A stretch of 5,458 nt of DNA from an uncultured Porphyromonadaceae bacterium (GCA_947175225.1 CAMWLX010000250.1:1-5458), one strand, 5' to 3'. Shown: positions 1 through 5,384, counted from the first letter of the stretch. The notes: a model not told the origin generated them from the letters alone. Made by a program: numbers and translations.

Positions 1-155
1 GAGGTGAACTTCTCCTCGTTGTCGAGGGCCTTGAGGGTGGTGTCCTGGAGGAGGTCAGCAGCCTGCTCGCGGTCAGAAGTGAGCTGGTAAGCGAAGCTCA
101 TGAGGTTTGACTGGAGGTTTAGGAGGTTTGTGCGGAAGTTGTTGTTGGATGCCAT
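1..155 (-). CDS. ECF-type RNA polymerase sigma factor, copy 1 (partial, N-terminal 51 codons)
   Basis: This is the start of a second sigma-factor gene, cut by the left window edge, so only the N-terminal part of region 2 is visible. It begins at the ATG complementary to 153-155. The 51 visible residues match those of the complete paralogue at 2403-2912 except for residue 6 (Asn here, Ser there). The two nucleotide sequences differ at about ten positions, mostly silent, so the reading frame is under protein-level constraint. The fragment contains the helix with the DLLQDTTLKAL motif (residues 34-44) typical of sigma region 2.1-2.2. There is no strong Shine-Dalgarno site; the start follows an A-rich stretch, as is common in Bacteroidetes. 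The leader upstream is also duplicated. Whether the gene is intact beyond the edge cannot be seen. Confidence 0.9.
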   Translation of the reverse strand, partial: MASNNNFRTNLLNLQSNLMSFAYQLTSDREQAADLLQDTTLKALDNEEKFT

Positions 156-243
156 AATGTTTATTTTTTGAGAAACCTGCTTTCGCAAATTCAAGGGTTG
201 TTAAAAATTTAGAAAGTTTAAAAGAACCTGTCTTTGTCTGTAT

Positions 244-270
244 AACGTTAGCTAATTTTTAAATGTTTCG
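244..270 (-). promoter_or_regulatory. Candidate ECF-type promoter of sigma copy 1
   Basis: Read on the minus strand, CGAAAC (265-270) is followed after 17 nt by CGTTA-TAC (CGTT at 244-247). This resembles ECF promoters of the GAAC/TGAAAC - 16-17 nt - CGTA/CGTC kind. The same two blocks with the same spacer occur in copy 2. It lies about 90 nt upstream of the start codon. No perfect TAnnTTTG box was found in the leader. Self-activation by the sigma factor is an inference. Confidence 0.35.
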
Positions 271-302
271 ACAAAATTTTGCAACAACGGCAACAATCCT
301 TA

Positions 303-403
303 AACAATTTTGTAACACTCTAAGGATAAGCGTGTTATAGGTGATTAAATTAATATATCATTATTGAAACAGCATGAAATAAGCGTGCAACAATTCTGTA
401 ACA
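303..403 (-). promoter_or_regulatory. Paired 15-nt motif in the sigma copy 1 leader
   Basis: The sequence AACAATTYTGTAACA (plus-strand reading) occurs at 303-317 and again at 389-403, differing at one base and 86 bp apart start to start. The same pair with the same 86-bp spacing is found in the copy 2 leader. A weaker relative, GACATTTTGTAAA, lies at 468-480. The spacing is close to eight helical turns, which would place both sites on one face of the DNA. It may be a regulator-binding site, but no regulator can be named. Confidence 0.4.
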
Positions 404-571
404 GAAAGGTTCATTCCAAAATTTTATTCCTACCCTAACAGGCTGACATCAATGTATATGGAGGCATGACATTTTGTAAATTTACACTTATTTCATGCTT
501 TTTTGACTCGAATCTCCGATAAGAAAAATGAAAAAGGCTTTTTGGTAGGATGATATTACAATTTTTGCCGG

Positions 572-597
572 TTTCACCTTGCGACAAACCTTCTGCC
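572..597 (+). repeat. Solitary REP-like arm at the 3' end of the DUF389 gene
   Basis: This single arm reads TTTCACC-TTG-CGACAAAC-CTTCTGCC. It matches the left arms of the two composite palindromes at 3332 and 4488, but no inverted partner follows. It ends four bases before the DUF389 stop codon (complement of 602-604). It sits at the point where homology between the two sigma duplications ends, so it is either half of a palindrome lost at a rearrangement junction or an independent single element. Confidence 0.75.
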
Positions 598-601
598 TTA
601 A

Positions 602-1966
602 TCAGTCGGTCGGTACTATCTTGATTGATTTTGTCGAGAGCCGGGCTTCAAGGTATTTTAGGAATTTATCGCTTTGAGCCTTATTCATAGTCTTAGAGTA
701 GCGCACAAGAGCGATATTCAGTGTATCGAGCCGTCGGGTATCGACATTGCTGACGATGGCTCTGGTCACGGCTATATCGGCGACTTCCGGAAAGAGTACT
801 TTTAGTTCTGGTGAAATTGTGGCTCCCATTGTGTCGTTGCGGCAGATGTCAGCGTTTATGGCTCGAAGTGAGTCAATTGTCTCCCGTTGGCTGTTGATGG
901 TATTCTGCGTCACTTGATACATATCTCGGAGCATCGTAGAGGTCGCTTGATTCGCATCAAACATATTTTCAGGATTATCACCTTGTATGATCTTAAGACG
1001 TGTGCCACCGAGATTATAATCCGGAAGCTTATCTGTTAGCGCAAGTACCAAAGAATCTTGCGGAAGCACCTTACCAATAAGACTTACTGTCAGGGTCTTG
1101 TTATTGCCCTTCATTACAGCTGATGAATGAAGCACTTGAGTACCATCGAAATTGAACTGCTGTTCTACAAACTTCTCACAATTAGCATTAAATGCCGATT
1201 GCTGAAAAACACGCCACGTGAGATAACCGGCCGGAATCATAGTCAGAATAGCTATGGTATATACAAGATTTCGCACCCTCTTGGCCCTTTGTGGATTGGA
1301 GAAATCCTTGACATGATATTTCATCAATTTCACTCCTATTGTGGTGGCACAGGCAATGAAAACCGAGTTTATGAAGAATAAGAAGAGGGCTCCTAAGAAA
1401 TATGTCATCTGAAATGTTGCGAGACCATATCCTACAGTGCAAAGAGGTGGCATAAGGGCTGTGGCAATGGCTACACCCGGGATTACGTTGCCCTTTACCT
1501 TGCTTGCAATAGCCAAGATTCCTGCCGAGCCACCGAAGAAGGCGATGAACACATCGTATATTGTAGGGGATGTACGAGCCAACAATTCACTATGTCCCTC
1601 ATTGACTGGTGAGATAAGGAAGTAGATACAAGAAGTAATGATACTGAAGAATGCCGCAGCTAATAGGTTTCGGAAAGAACGCTTCATCAGTTCGAAATCT
1701 TGGATGCCTACAGCAAGCCCGATACCGATTATAGGTCCCATCAAAGGAGAAATAAGCATGGCTCCAATAATGACCGCAGTAGAATTGGTATTAAGTCCAA
1801 GGGATGCTATGAATATGGCGATGATGAGGATTATGATGTTGGTGCCGCGGAAAGACACCCCCTCACGTATGACATTCTCGGCCTCCTCCTGCGGAAGCAG
1901 GTCGGTCGACAGATAAAAATATCCTGCAAGGCTATTCTTCAATTCTTTCAGATCGGGTATTTTCAT
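602..1966 (-). CDS. DUF389 family multi-pass membrane protein
   Basis: The 454-residue protein belongs by motif to DUF389, a family of integral membrane proteins of uncertain function. A short cytoplasmic-looking N-terminus (1-42) precedes about seven hydrophobic segments at roughly 44-58, 62-88, 100-118, 136-155, 160-183, 187-212 and 233-251. Two conserved glycine/proline-rich stretches are visible: GAMLISPLMGPIIG (68-81) and a segment at 159-183 containing ATALMPPLCTVGYGLA. The C-terminal third (about 252-454) is soluble and includes a likely coiled-coil at about 340-378 (repeated heptad-like Leu/Met/Ile spacing in TMLRDMYQVTQNTINSQRE). This tail is longer than the bare membrane core and resembles the arrangement in Bacteroidetes members. 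The ATG at 1966 is supported by a canonical promoter just upstream, implying a leader of only about 15 nt. The gene lies between two sigma-factor paralogues; a functional link with them is not shown. No transport substrate can be assigned. Confidence 0.9.
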   Translation of the reverse strand: MKIPDLKELKNSLAGYFYLSTDLLPQEEAENVIREGVSFRGTNIIILIIAIFIASLGLNTNSTAVIIGAMLISPLMGPIIGIGLAVGIQDFELMKRSFRNLLAAAFFSIITSCIYFLISPVNEGHSELLARTSPTIYDVFIAFFGGSAGILAIASKVKGNVIPGVAIATALMPPLCTVGYGLATFQMTYFLGALFLFFINSVFIACATTIGVKLMKYHVKDFSNPQRAKRVRNLVYTIAILTMIPAGYLTWRVFQQSAFNANCEKFVEQQFNFDGTQVLHSSAVMKGNNKTLTVSLIGKVLPQDSLVLALTDKLPDYNLGGTRLKIIQGDNPENMFDANQATSTMLRDMYQVTQNTINSQRETIDSLRAINADICRNDTMGATISPELKVLFPEVADIAVTRAIVSNVDTRRLDTLNIALVRYSKTMNKAQSDKFLKYLEARLSTKSIKIVPTD

Positions 1967-1987
1967 GGTAATTCTGTGTTAGATTCG

Positions 1988-2019
1988 CAAATTTAGTAAA
2001 AATCCGTTAGGTATGCAAA
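1988..2019 (-). promoter_or_regulatory. Bacteroidetes primary-sigma promoter of the DUF389 gene
   Basis: On the minus strand a -33 TTTG (complement of 2016-2019) is followed after exactly 20 nt by TAAATTTG (complement of 1988-1995), a perfect match to the Bacteroidetes TTTG-N19-21-TAnnTTTG consensus. Transcription should start near 1980. This points to housekeeping-sigma transcription of the DUF389 gene, separate from the sigma gene upstream. Confidence 0.85.
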
Positions 2020-2046
2020 AAATTGAAATGGAGTTCCGGAAAAGGG

Positions 2047-2088
2047 AAAAAATGCTCCCGCTTCAATCAGAAAGCGGGAGCATTTTTT
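2047..2088 (-). terminator. Strong intrinsic terminator (bidirectional form)
   Basis: A perfect 13-bp GC-rich stem (2051-2063 pairing with 2072-2084) has an 8-nt loop and extends to 17 bp through flanking A and T tracts. On the minus strand it ends in a run of Ts and lies between the sigma copy 2 gene and the DUF389 promoter, so it should end the sigma transcript about 315 nt after the stop codon and insulate the DUF389 gene. The plus strand also has a T-run, but no gene runs into it from that side. Confidence 0.88.
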
Positions 2089-2107
2089 TTCACAGTATTA
2101 TATTTTC

Positions 2108-2268
2108 GATTAAGGTGTAGATTTGATTAAGGTGTAGATATATGGTAAATCAGATTAAGGATCTTGTGTTTTTCAGTATTGCTTTCAGTGTGTCTATTCA
2201 AGCATCAAATTTCGATTAAGGCAAATTCAAAGTGTCTTTCAGTGTGTCTTTCAAGCATTCGATCAAGG
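2108..2268. repeat. Degenerate tandem repeats downstream of sigma copy 2
   Basis: GATTAAGGTGTAGAT occurs twice with a 17-bp period (2108-2122, 2125-2139). GATTAAGG recurs at 2153 and 2214, and GATCAAGG at 2261. A second block, CTTTCAGTGTGTCT-N-TTCAAGCAT, is repeated at 2182-2205 and 2236-2258. Together they suggest a decayed unit of about 47-61 bp. Related GTGT(C/T)TTTCA pieces continue to about 2346. No credible protein is encoded on either strand. The block would lie within the 3' tail of the sigma mRNA, upstream of the terminator. Confidence 0.65.
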
Positions 2269-2380
2269 CGGTGTGTTTTTCAAAGTATTTTCGTGCAATA
2301 TAGCTTATAGTGTGTATCGTATATATCGAGTAATGTGTCTTTCAATTTCAGGGCATCCAAAAAAGAATTCTAAATTCAAA

Positions 2381-2401
2381 ATTCTCAATTCTCAATTCTC
2401 A
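2381..2401. repeat. 7-bp tandem repeat (ATTCTCA x3) next to the sigma stop codon
   Basis: Three exact copies of ATTCTCA occupy 2381-2401 and a fourth partial copy reaches into the complement of the TAA stop at 2403-2405. Looser relatives (AATTCTAAATTCAAA) extend back to about 2366. The repeat may vary in length by slippage, but it lies outside the coding region except for the stop codon itself. Confidence 0.8.
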
Positions 2402-2402
2402 A

Positions 2403-2912
2403 TTAATACGCGAAGTCAGCAAGCTGTTCGCGGAGTCTCTTGCGTGCGAAGAAGATGCGGCTCTTCACTGTTCCTACGGGGAGATCGAGCTCCTCAGCGA
2501 TCTCGCTGTACTTGTATCCAGCCACGTGCATGTTGAAGGGGATGCGGAACTCGTCGCTGAATGTGTTTATCAGTGCGGTGATCTCCTTCACAGAGAGGCT
2601 TCCTTCGGGAGTCTCGAGTGCGGATTCCTGAGATGTGTTGAGGTGGTAGAGGTCGTCGGTGGTGTCCACGATGGTGGCCTGGCGGACATTGCGGCGGTAG
2701 TTGTTGATGAAGATGTTGCGCATGATCGTCATCACCCAACCCTTGAAGTTGGCGTCGGAAGTGAACTTCTCCTCGTTGTCGAGCGCCTTGAGTGTTGTGT
2801 CCTGGAGGAGGTCAGCAGCCTGCTCGCGGTCAGAGGTGAGCTGGTAAGCGAAGCTCATGAGGTTTGACTGGAGGTTGAGGAGGTTTGTGCGGAATGAATT
2901 GTTGGATGCCAT
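2403..2912 (-). CDS. ECF-type RNA polymerase sigma factor, copy 2 (complete)
   Basis: The 169-residue protein has the two-domain layout of group 4 (ECF) sigma-70 factors. Region 2 spans about 10-78, with DLLQDTTLKAL (34-44) and the promoter-melting/-10 recognition helix around NFKGWVMTIMRNIFINNYRR (55-74). Region 4 spans about 108-164, with the helix-turn-helix YSEIAEELDLPVGTVKSRIFFARKRL (135-160). It recruits RNA polymerase core to a specific promoter set, which cannot be named here. No anti-sigma gene is adjacent: downstream lies a terminator, upstream a RAYT gene. Codon use is strongly biased (all seven Lys are AAG, Phe is TTC, Asn nearly always AAC, Arg mostly CGC), unlike the mixed usage of the RAYT and hydrolase genes, suggesting high expression. 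The ATG at 2912 is fixed by identity with copy 1. The sequence resembles a sigma factor widespread in Bacteroidales, but I cannot assign a symbol. Confidence 0.93.
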   Translation of the reverse strand: MASNNSFRTNLLNLQSNLMSFAYQLTSDREQAADLLQDTTLKALDNEEKFTSDANFKGWVMTIMRNIFINNYRRNVRQATIVDTTDDLYHLNTSQESALETPEGSLSVKEITALINTFSDEFRIPFNMHVAGYKYSEIAEELDLPVGTVKSRIFFARKRLREQLADFAY

Positions 2913-3002
2913 ATCTTAGTTGTTTTTTGATGAGCCTGCTTTCGCCGATTCAAGGGTTGTTAAAAATTTGAAAATATTAAAAGAACTTGTCTTTGTCTGT
3001 AT

Positions 3003-3029
3003 AACGTTAGCAAATTTTTAAATGTTTCG
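3003..3029 (-). promoter_or_regulatory. Candidate ECF-type promoter of sigma copy 2
   Basis: CGAAAC (complement of 3024-3029) and CGTTA-TAC (CGTT complement of 3003-3006) are separated by 17 nt, exactly as in copy 1, about 90 nt before the start codon. The blocks are unchanged while bases in the spacer differ between copies. This is a weak promoter call based on resemblance to general ECF promoters. Confidence 0.35.
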
Positions 3030-3061
3030 ACAAATTTTTGCAACAACGGCAATAATCCTTA

Positions 3062-3162
3062 AACAATTTTGTAACACACTAAGGATAAGCTATTTACAAC
3101 GGATTAAATTAATATATCATTATTGAAACAGCATGAAATAAGCATGCAACAATTCTGTAACA
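3062..3162 (-). promoter_or_regulatory. Paired 15-nt motif in the sigma copy 2 leader
   Basis: AACAATTYTGTAACA occurs at 3062-3076 and 3148-3162, again 86 bp apart, with a related AACATTTTGTAAA at 3228-3240. Both 15-mers are identical to their counterparts in copy 1 although the DNA between them has several substitutions. The promoter-proximal site lies about 33 bp upstream of the candidate -35 block, a reasonable place for an activator or repressor. Confidence 0.4.
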
Positions 3163-3331
3163 GAAAGGTTCACGACAAAATTTTATTGCTGCCCTAAAAG
3201 GCTGATATTATGGCATATGGAACCGTAACATTTTGTAAAAAATCCAAGATTTCATCACATCAATGAATAATTCTTAGAAAAGCAAAATGAAAGAGGACTA
3301 TGGTGGCAATGATATTACAAATCGAACTCTT

Positions 3332-3434
3332 TTTCACCATACGACAAACCTGCTCCGCCCCCACATTATTCAATCTGCAAGGGGTTTGTCGCAGGTGAAA
3401 AAAGTATGCGCAGCAAGTTTGTCGTAAGGTGAAA
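3332..3434. repeat. Composite REP-like palindrome A, downstream of the RAYT gene
   Basis: A 27-nt left arm (3332-3358) and an inverted right arm (3408-3434) match with three mismatches and could form a long stem around a ~49-nt loop. Each arm contains TTTCACC-N2-ACGACAAAC-YTGCTSCGC. The loop carries a third core copy, in the orientation of the right arm (GTTTGTCG-CA-GGTGAAA, 3384-3400). The element ends 23 bp from the RAYT stop codon. It is a diverged copy of the element at 4488-4593, in the same orientation. It may be the substrate of the adjacent RAYT and could also act as a 3'-end stem-loop for its mRNA. Confidence 0.85.
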
Positions 3435-3457
3435 TAATAGTCACAATGACTATGCCA

Positions 3458-4420
3458 TCACATTTCCGAGATAGCTTTGGCAAGATCATTCATCCTGGAG
3501 CATATTGGATAAGTAATGTTTGTTCCTATGGGAAGCCCCAACGAAATAATAAGTAAGCGTCCCTCAGCGCAGAGTGCGAAATCGTGCGCAGCAGGCTTAT
3601 AGCGATCCGGAAAAGCCTCATGGACTATAAGTATGATTTTAGCATCGATAGCTTCGGCTTCGGAGCGGATGCCTTTTTCATCAGCAGAAATGAAGGGAGA
3701 GACAAGTATTGTGCCTCTGGATGCAGAAGTAATCCAGCCTTTACTCTTCTCTTCCTTTTCTGCCTGAGTGAATTTCCGGCTAATTTTTACAGCTTCTTTG
3801 TCCGGATTGCGGAATAGGAAGAGATTTCCATATGCTTCGAATTGCTCTTCTCCGATTTTCAGTGAGCGGATATGCTGGAAGAACTGCGGAAATTGCTGAC
3901 GCATTGCCAACCGATGGGGATTTTGCCGGATATATTCGTATAAGGCATCCAGACTTCGATTATCATACAGCGGCTTATCGCAATAGCCATATTCAAATAT
4001 ATCTTCATCGGTTTTAATGCTGCCATAAATCTTTGTATATTTGACAGCGATCCTTTTCCGAAGGGTAGCTATATAGAAGTCCAGATGCTTGTCAGATCGG
4101 AACAGCACTTGCAGAAGAATATGCACATGATCAGGCATCACTTTAAATTGATGCAGCATGATGATCGGATACTCGTATGGGAGATGGATTATTTCCTTTG
4201 CTATGATTTTTCCGAGTCTGGATTCGTCAATATCCGCACTGCCGGGAAGTCCTGGTGCTATTCGTGCATCGCCGACAACAGAGCCAAAGGACTCGCAGTC
4301 TTTGCTCTTCTTGAGGATTATATGATAGATAAAAGGGGCATAGTAATCATGATTGATAGCCCTCCTATGGTAGGAATGCTCTCCACTCTCCTTTAATGAC
4401 TTAATCCAGACGGAATTCAT
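3458..4420 (-). CDS. REP-associated tyrosine transposase (RAYT, Y1/HUH superfamily) with C-terminal extension
   Basis: The 320-residue protein carries the HUH motif as H98-V99-H100 in FKVMPDHVHILL and a Y1-type catalytic tyrosine candidate, Y163, in YEYIRQNPHR, the YI-x2-NP signature typical of RAYTs. The FGSVVGD segment (45-51) and the LGKIIAKEI helix (69-77) also fit the family. These enzymes nick and join single-stranded DNA at palindromic REP elements and are usually single-copy, non-self-mobile relatives of IS200/IS605 transposases. Residues about 205-320 form an extra domain beyond the usual Y1 core, with GTILVSPFISADEKGI (236-251), an alternating hydrophobic strand (KIILIV, 261-266) and CAEGRLLIIS (284-293); it looks like an alpha/beta, perhaps Rossmann-like, fold, but this is a guess. 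Catalytic motifs are intact. Composite palindromes lie 23 bp downstream and about 67 bp upstream. No clear TAnnTTTG promoter was found before the ATG at 4420. Confidence 0.88.
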   Translation of the reverse strand: MNSVWIKSLKESGEHSYHRRAINHDYYAPFIYHIILKKSKDCESFGSVVGDARIAPGLPGSADIDESRLGKIIAKEIIHLPYEYPIIMLHQFKVMPDHVHILLQVLFRSDKHLDFYIATLRKRIAVKYTKIYGSIKTDEDIFEYGYCDKPLYDNRSLDALYEYIRQNPHRLAMRQQFPQFFQHIRSLKIGEEQFEAYGNLFLFRNPDKEAVKISRKFTQAEKEEKSKGWITSASRGTILVSPFISADEKGIRSEAEAIDAKIILIVHEAFPDRYKPAAHDFALCAEGRLLIISLGLPIGTNITYPICSRMNDLAKAISEM

Positions 4421-4487
4421 GATTATTTCTATCTTTTTTAATATTCTCTTAGTGATATTCTCTACTCCTTGCCCTCTTTCTTCTTCC

Positions 4488-4593
4488 TTTCACCGCCGAC
4501 AAACCTGCTGCGCACACTTTTTTAAGAGGCTTTTCAATCGGCAAGGGGGGTGTCGAAGGGGAAAGAGAGAAATATGTTTGTCTTAGGGTGAAA
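4488..4593. repeat. Composite REP-like palindrome B, upstream of the RAYT gene
   Basis: The left arm TTTCACC-GC-CGACAAAC-CTGCTGCGC (4488-4513) aligns with element A with one gap. The right arm, GTTTGTC-TTA-GGGTGAAA (4576-4593), is inverted but more diverged, so the stem is two 7-bp blocks with an unpaired centre. The middle part (about 4535-4565: TTCAATCGGCAAGGGG, then a decayed GTGTCG-AA-GGGGAAA) also aligns with element A, proving common descent of the full ~105 bp unit. It ends two bases from the stop codon of the hydrolase gene and fills most of the 175-bp gap before the RAYT start. Confidence 0.82.
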
Positions 4594-4595
4594 GA

Positions 4596-5384
4596 TCAGA
4601 TTATGGCATATGCAGAGTAGGGTGCCGACATGATGTAGTGGCGGCAGGCGGGGGAGGCGTAATGCTCAATTGCGCCGGCATCACGATGTCGACGTGCTAT
4701 GGACGCGACATCGTCACCCAATTCATAGTGCATTGGAAAGAAATTCCCAATCTTGAAGCGCTCAAGGAAGATGCGGGCTCCGGTGAAGTAATCAGTCCCG
4801 ATCCTTGAATCCACAGGAAAGAAACAGATGTCAAATCCTTCGTAAGATGCAGCTATCATGTCTACGATGGCATTGAAGCTATCCAATGCCTCTTTCACTT
4901 CCTCTTCCGTCGATTCATCCTTCCATATCCAGGCATTGAGGTCGCCTGCATGGAAGAGAGTGCGACCGGCTATAGTCACTGCGTATGAGTTTCCGATATC
5001 AGTGGAAGGGAAAGTATCCACGCTTATTATGTCATCCTCGTAATGGTCATGGTCCGACATGGCAATCACCTTTGAAGGCTCCACCTTATCTCCCTTATAA
5101 GAACTACCGGCGCTGATGATATGATTTATACGCTTCCTGACATCCTTGCTGACGATATAGCGGATATTCGGAAAGTGTTTTGCCCATCCGAAAATCTCCG
5201 GGTTGTAATGATCCTTATGTCCATGGCTCACGAATACATACACCGGCATATACCTCTCTACATTCATCAGCGGATTAGGGAGCGGCCCGTGTTGATAGGG
5301 ATCTTTCCAGAAGTCAAATACAAGTACTGCTTCCGGTGTCTTTACTACGAAGCAATCATGAAAGATATATATTGTCTTAATCAT
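4596..5384 (-). CDS. MBL-fold metal-dependent hydrolase
   Basis: The 262-residue protein has the metallo-beta-lactamase fold with its metal ligands in order: H54-x-H56-x-D58-H59 in SHGHKDH, then H145 and D148 in FHAGD, and H219 in PMHYE. This set predicts a two-metal (usually zinc) hydrolase. The N-terminus starts directly in the first beta-strands (MIKTIYIFHDCFVVKT, then AVLVFDFW at 19-26) with no signal peptide, so it should be cytoplasmic. Length and layout fit the UlaG-like/COG2220-type group, whose members act on varied substrates; the substrate here cannot be inferred. The ATG at 5384 follows AGGAATTAAA, a weak ribosome-binding context. The 74 bp upstream (5385-5458) are very A/T-rich with a near-match TAATTTTC to the -7 box, but any -33 box is uncertain. 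The gene ends two bases before palindrome B and is probably a host gene unrelated to the RAYT. Confidence 0.9.
   Translation of the reverse strand: MIKTIYIFHDCFVVKTPEAVLVFDFWKDPYQHGPLPNPLMNVERYMPVYVFVSHGHKDHYNPEIFGWAKHFPNIRYIVSKDVRKRINHIISAGSSYKGDKVEPSKVIAMSDHDHYEDDIISVDTFPSTDIGNSYAVTIAGRTLFHAGDLNAWIWKDESTEEEVKEALDSFNAIVDMIAASYEGFDICFFPVDSRIGTDYFTGARIFLERFKIGNFFPMHYELGDDVASIARRHRDAGAIEHYASPACRHYIMSAPYSAYAII

Larger units (their letters stand above)
1..597 (-). repeat. Sigma-factor duplication, copy 1 (gene start plus long leader)
   Basis: This segment aligns almost collinearly with 2758-3357 (offset 2757 at the gene start, 2760 at the far end). The coding part is about 94% identical by eye. 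The leader from 156 to about 480 stays very similar, with uninterrupted identical blocks of around 40 nt (for example at about 343-384). From 480 to 570 similarity is weaker but still alignable, with a shared TGATATTACAA at 551-561. Homology ends inside the REP-like arm at 572-597; beyond it this copy enters the DUF389 gene and the other copy enters the rest of the composite palindrome. No gene is seen in 156-601. The left limit of the duplication lies outside the window. Confidence 0.9.
2758..3357 (-). repeat. Sigma-factor duplication, copy 2 (gene start plus long leader)
   Basis: This is the partner of 1-597. The leader 2913-3331 holds no gene. Identity with copy 1 is highest over the first ~330 nt upstream of the ATG and falls beyond about 3240, and the match ends in the REP-like left arm at 3332-3358. 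Only the first 155 nt of the coding region can be compared, because copy 1 leaves the window. Confidence 0.9.

Noticed and set aside
1638..1996. Overlapping plus-strand frames of 92 and 98 codons opposite the DUF389 start
   Set aside because: They lie antisense to conserved DUF389 membrane segments and one crosses the DUF389 promoter; neither looks like a real protein.
2108..2268. CRISPR array
   Set aside because: The repeats are short, degenerate and irregularly spaced (17 to 61 bp), with no uniform repeat and spacer pattern and no cas gene nearby.
2273..2536. 87-codon plus-strand frame across the repeat region
   Set aside because: It begins in degenerate repeats and ends antisense to the sigma gene; the composition is that of noncoding repeats.
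2526..2867. 113-codon open frame on the plus strand
   Set aside because: It is antisense to the sigma copy 2 gene, whose protein is clearly conserved with copy 1. The frame stays open because of the strong GC-ending codon bias of the sigma gene; its Val/Glu-rich translation resembles no known family.
602..2912. Sigma factor and DUF389 protein as a sigma/anti-sigma pair
   Set aside because: The DUF389 gene has its own primary-sigma promoter and is separated from the sigma gene by a strong terminator, and the protein shows no zinc-binding anti-sigma motif or short single-pass layout.
3332..4593. Classical insertion sequence or IS200/IS605 element
   Set aside because: The flanking palindromes are same-orientation copies of a multi-part unit placed at gene 3' ends, no separate left-end/right-end pair or TnpB-like gene is present, and the YI-x2-NP signature fits RAYT rather than IS200 TnpA.
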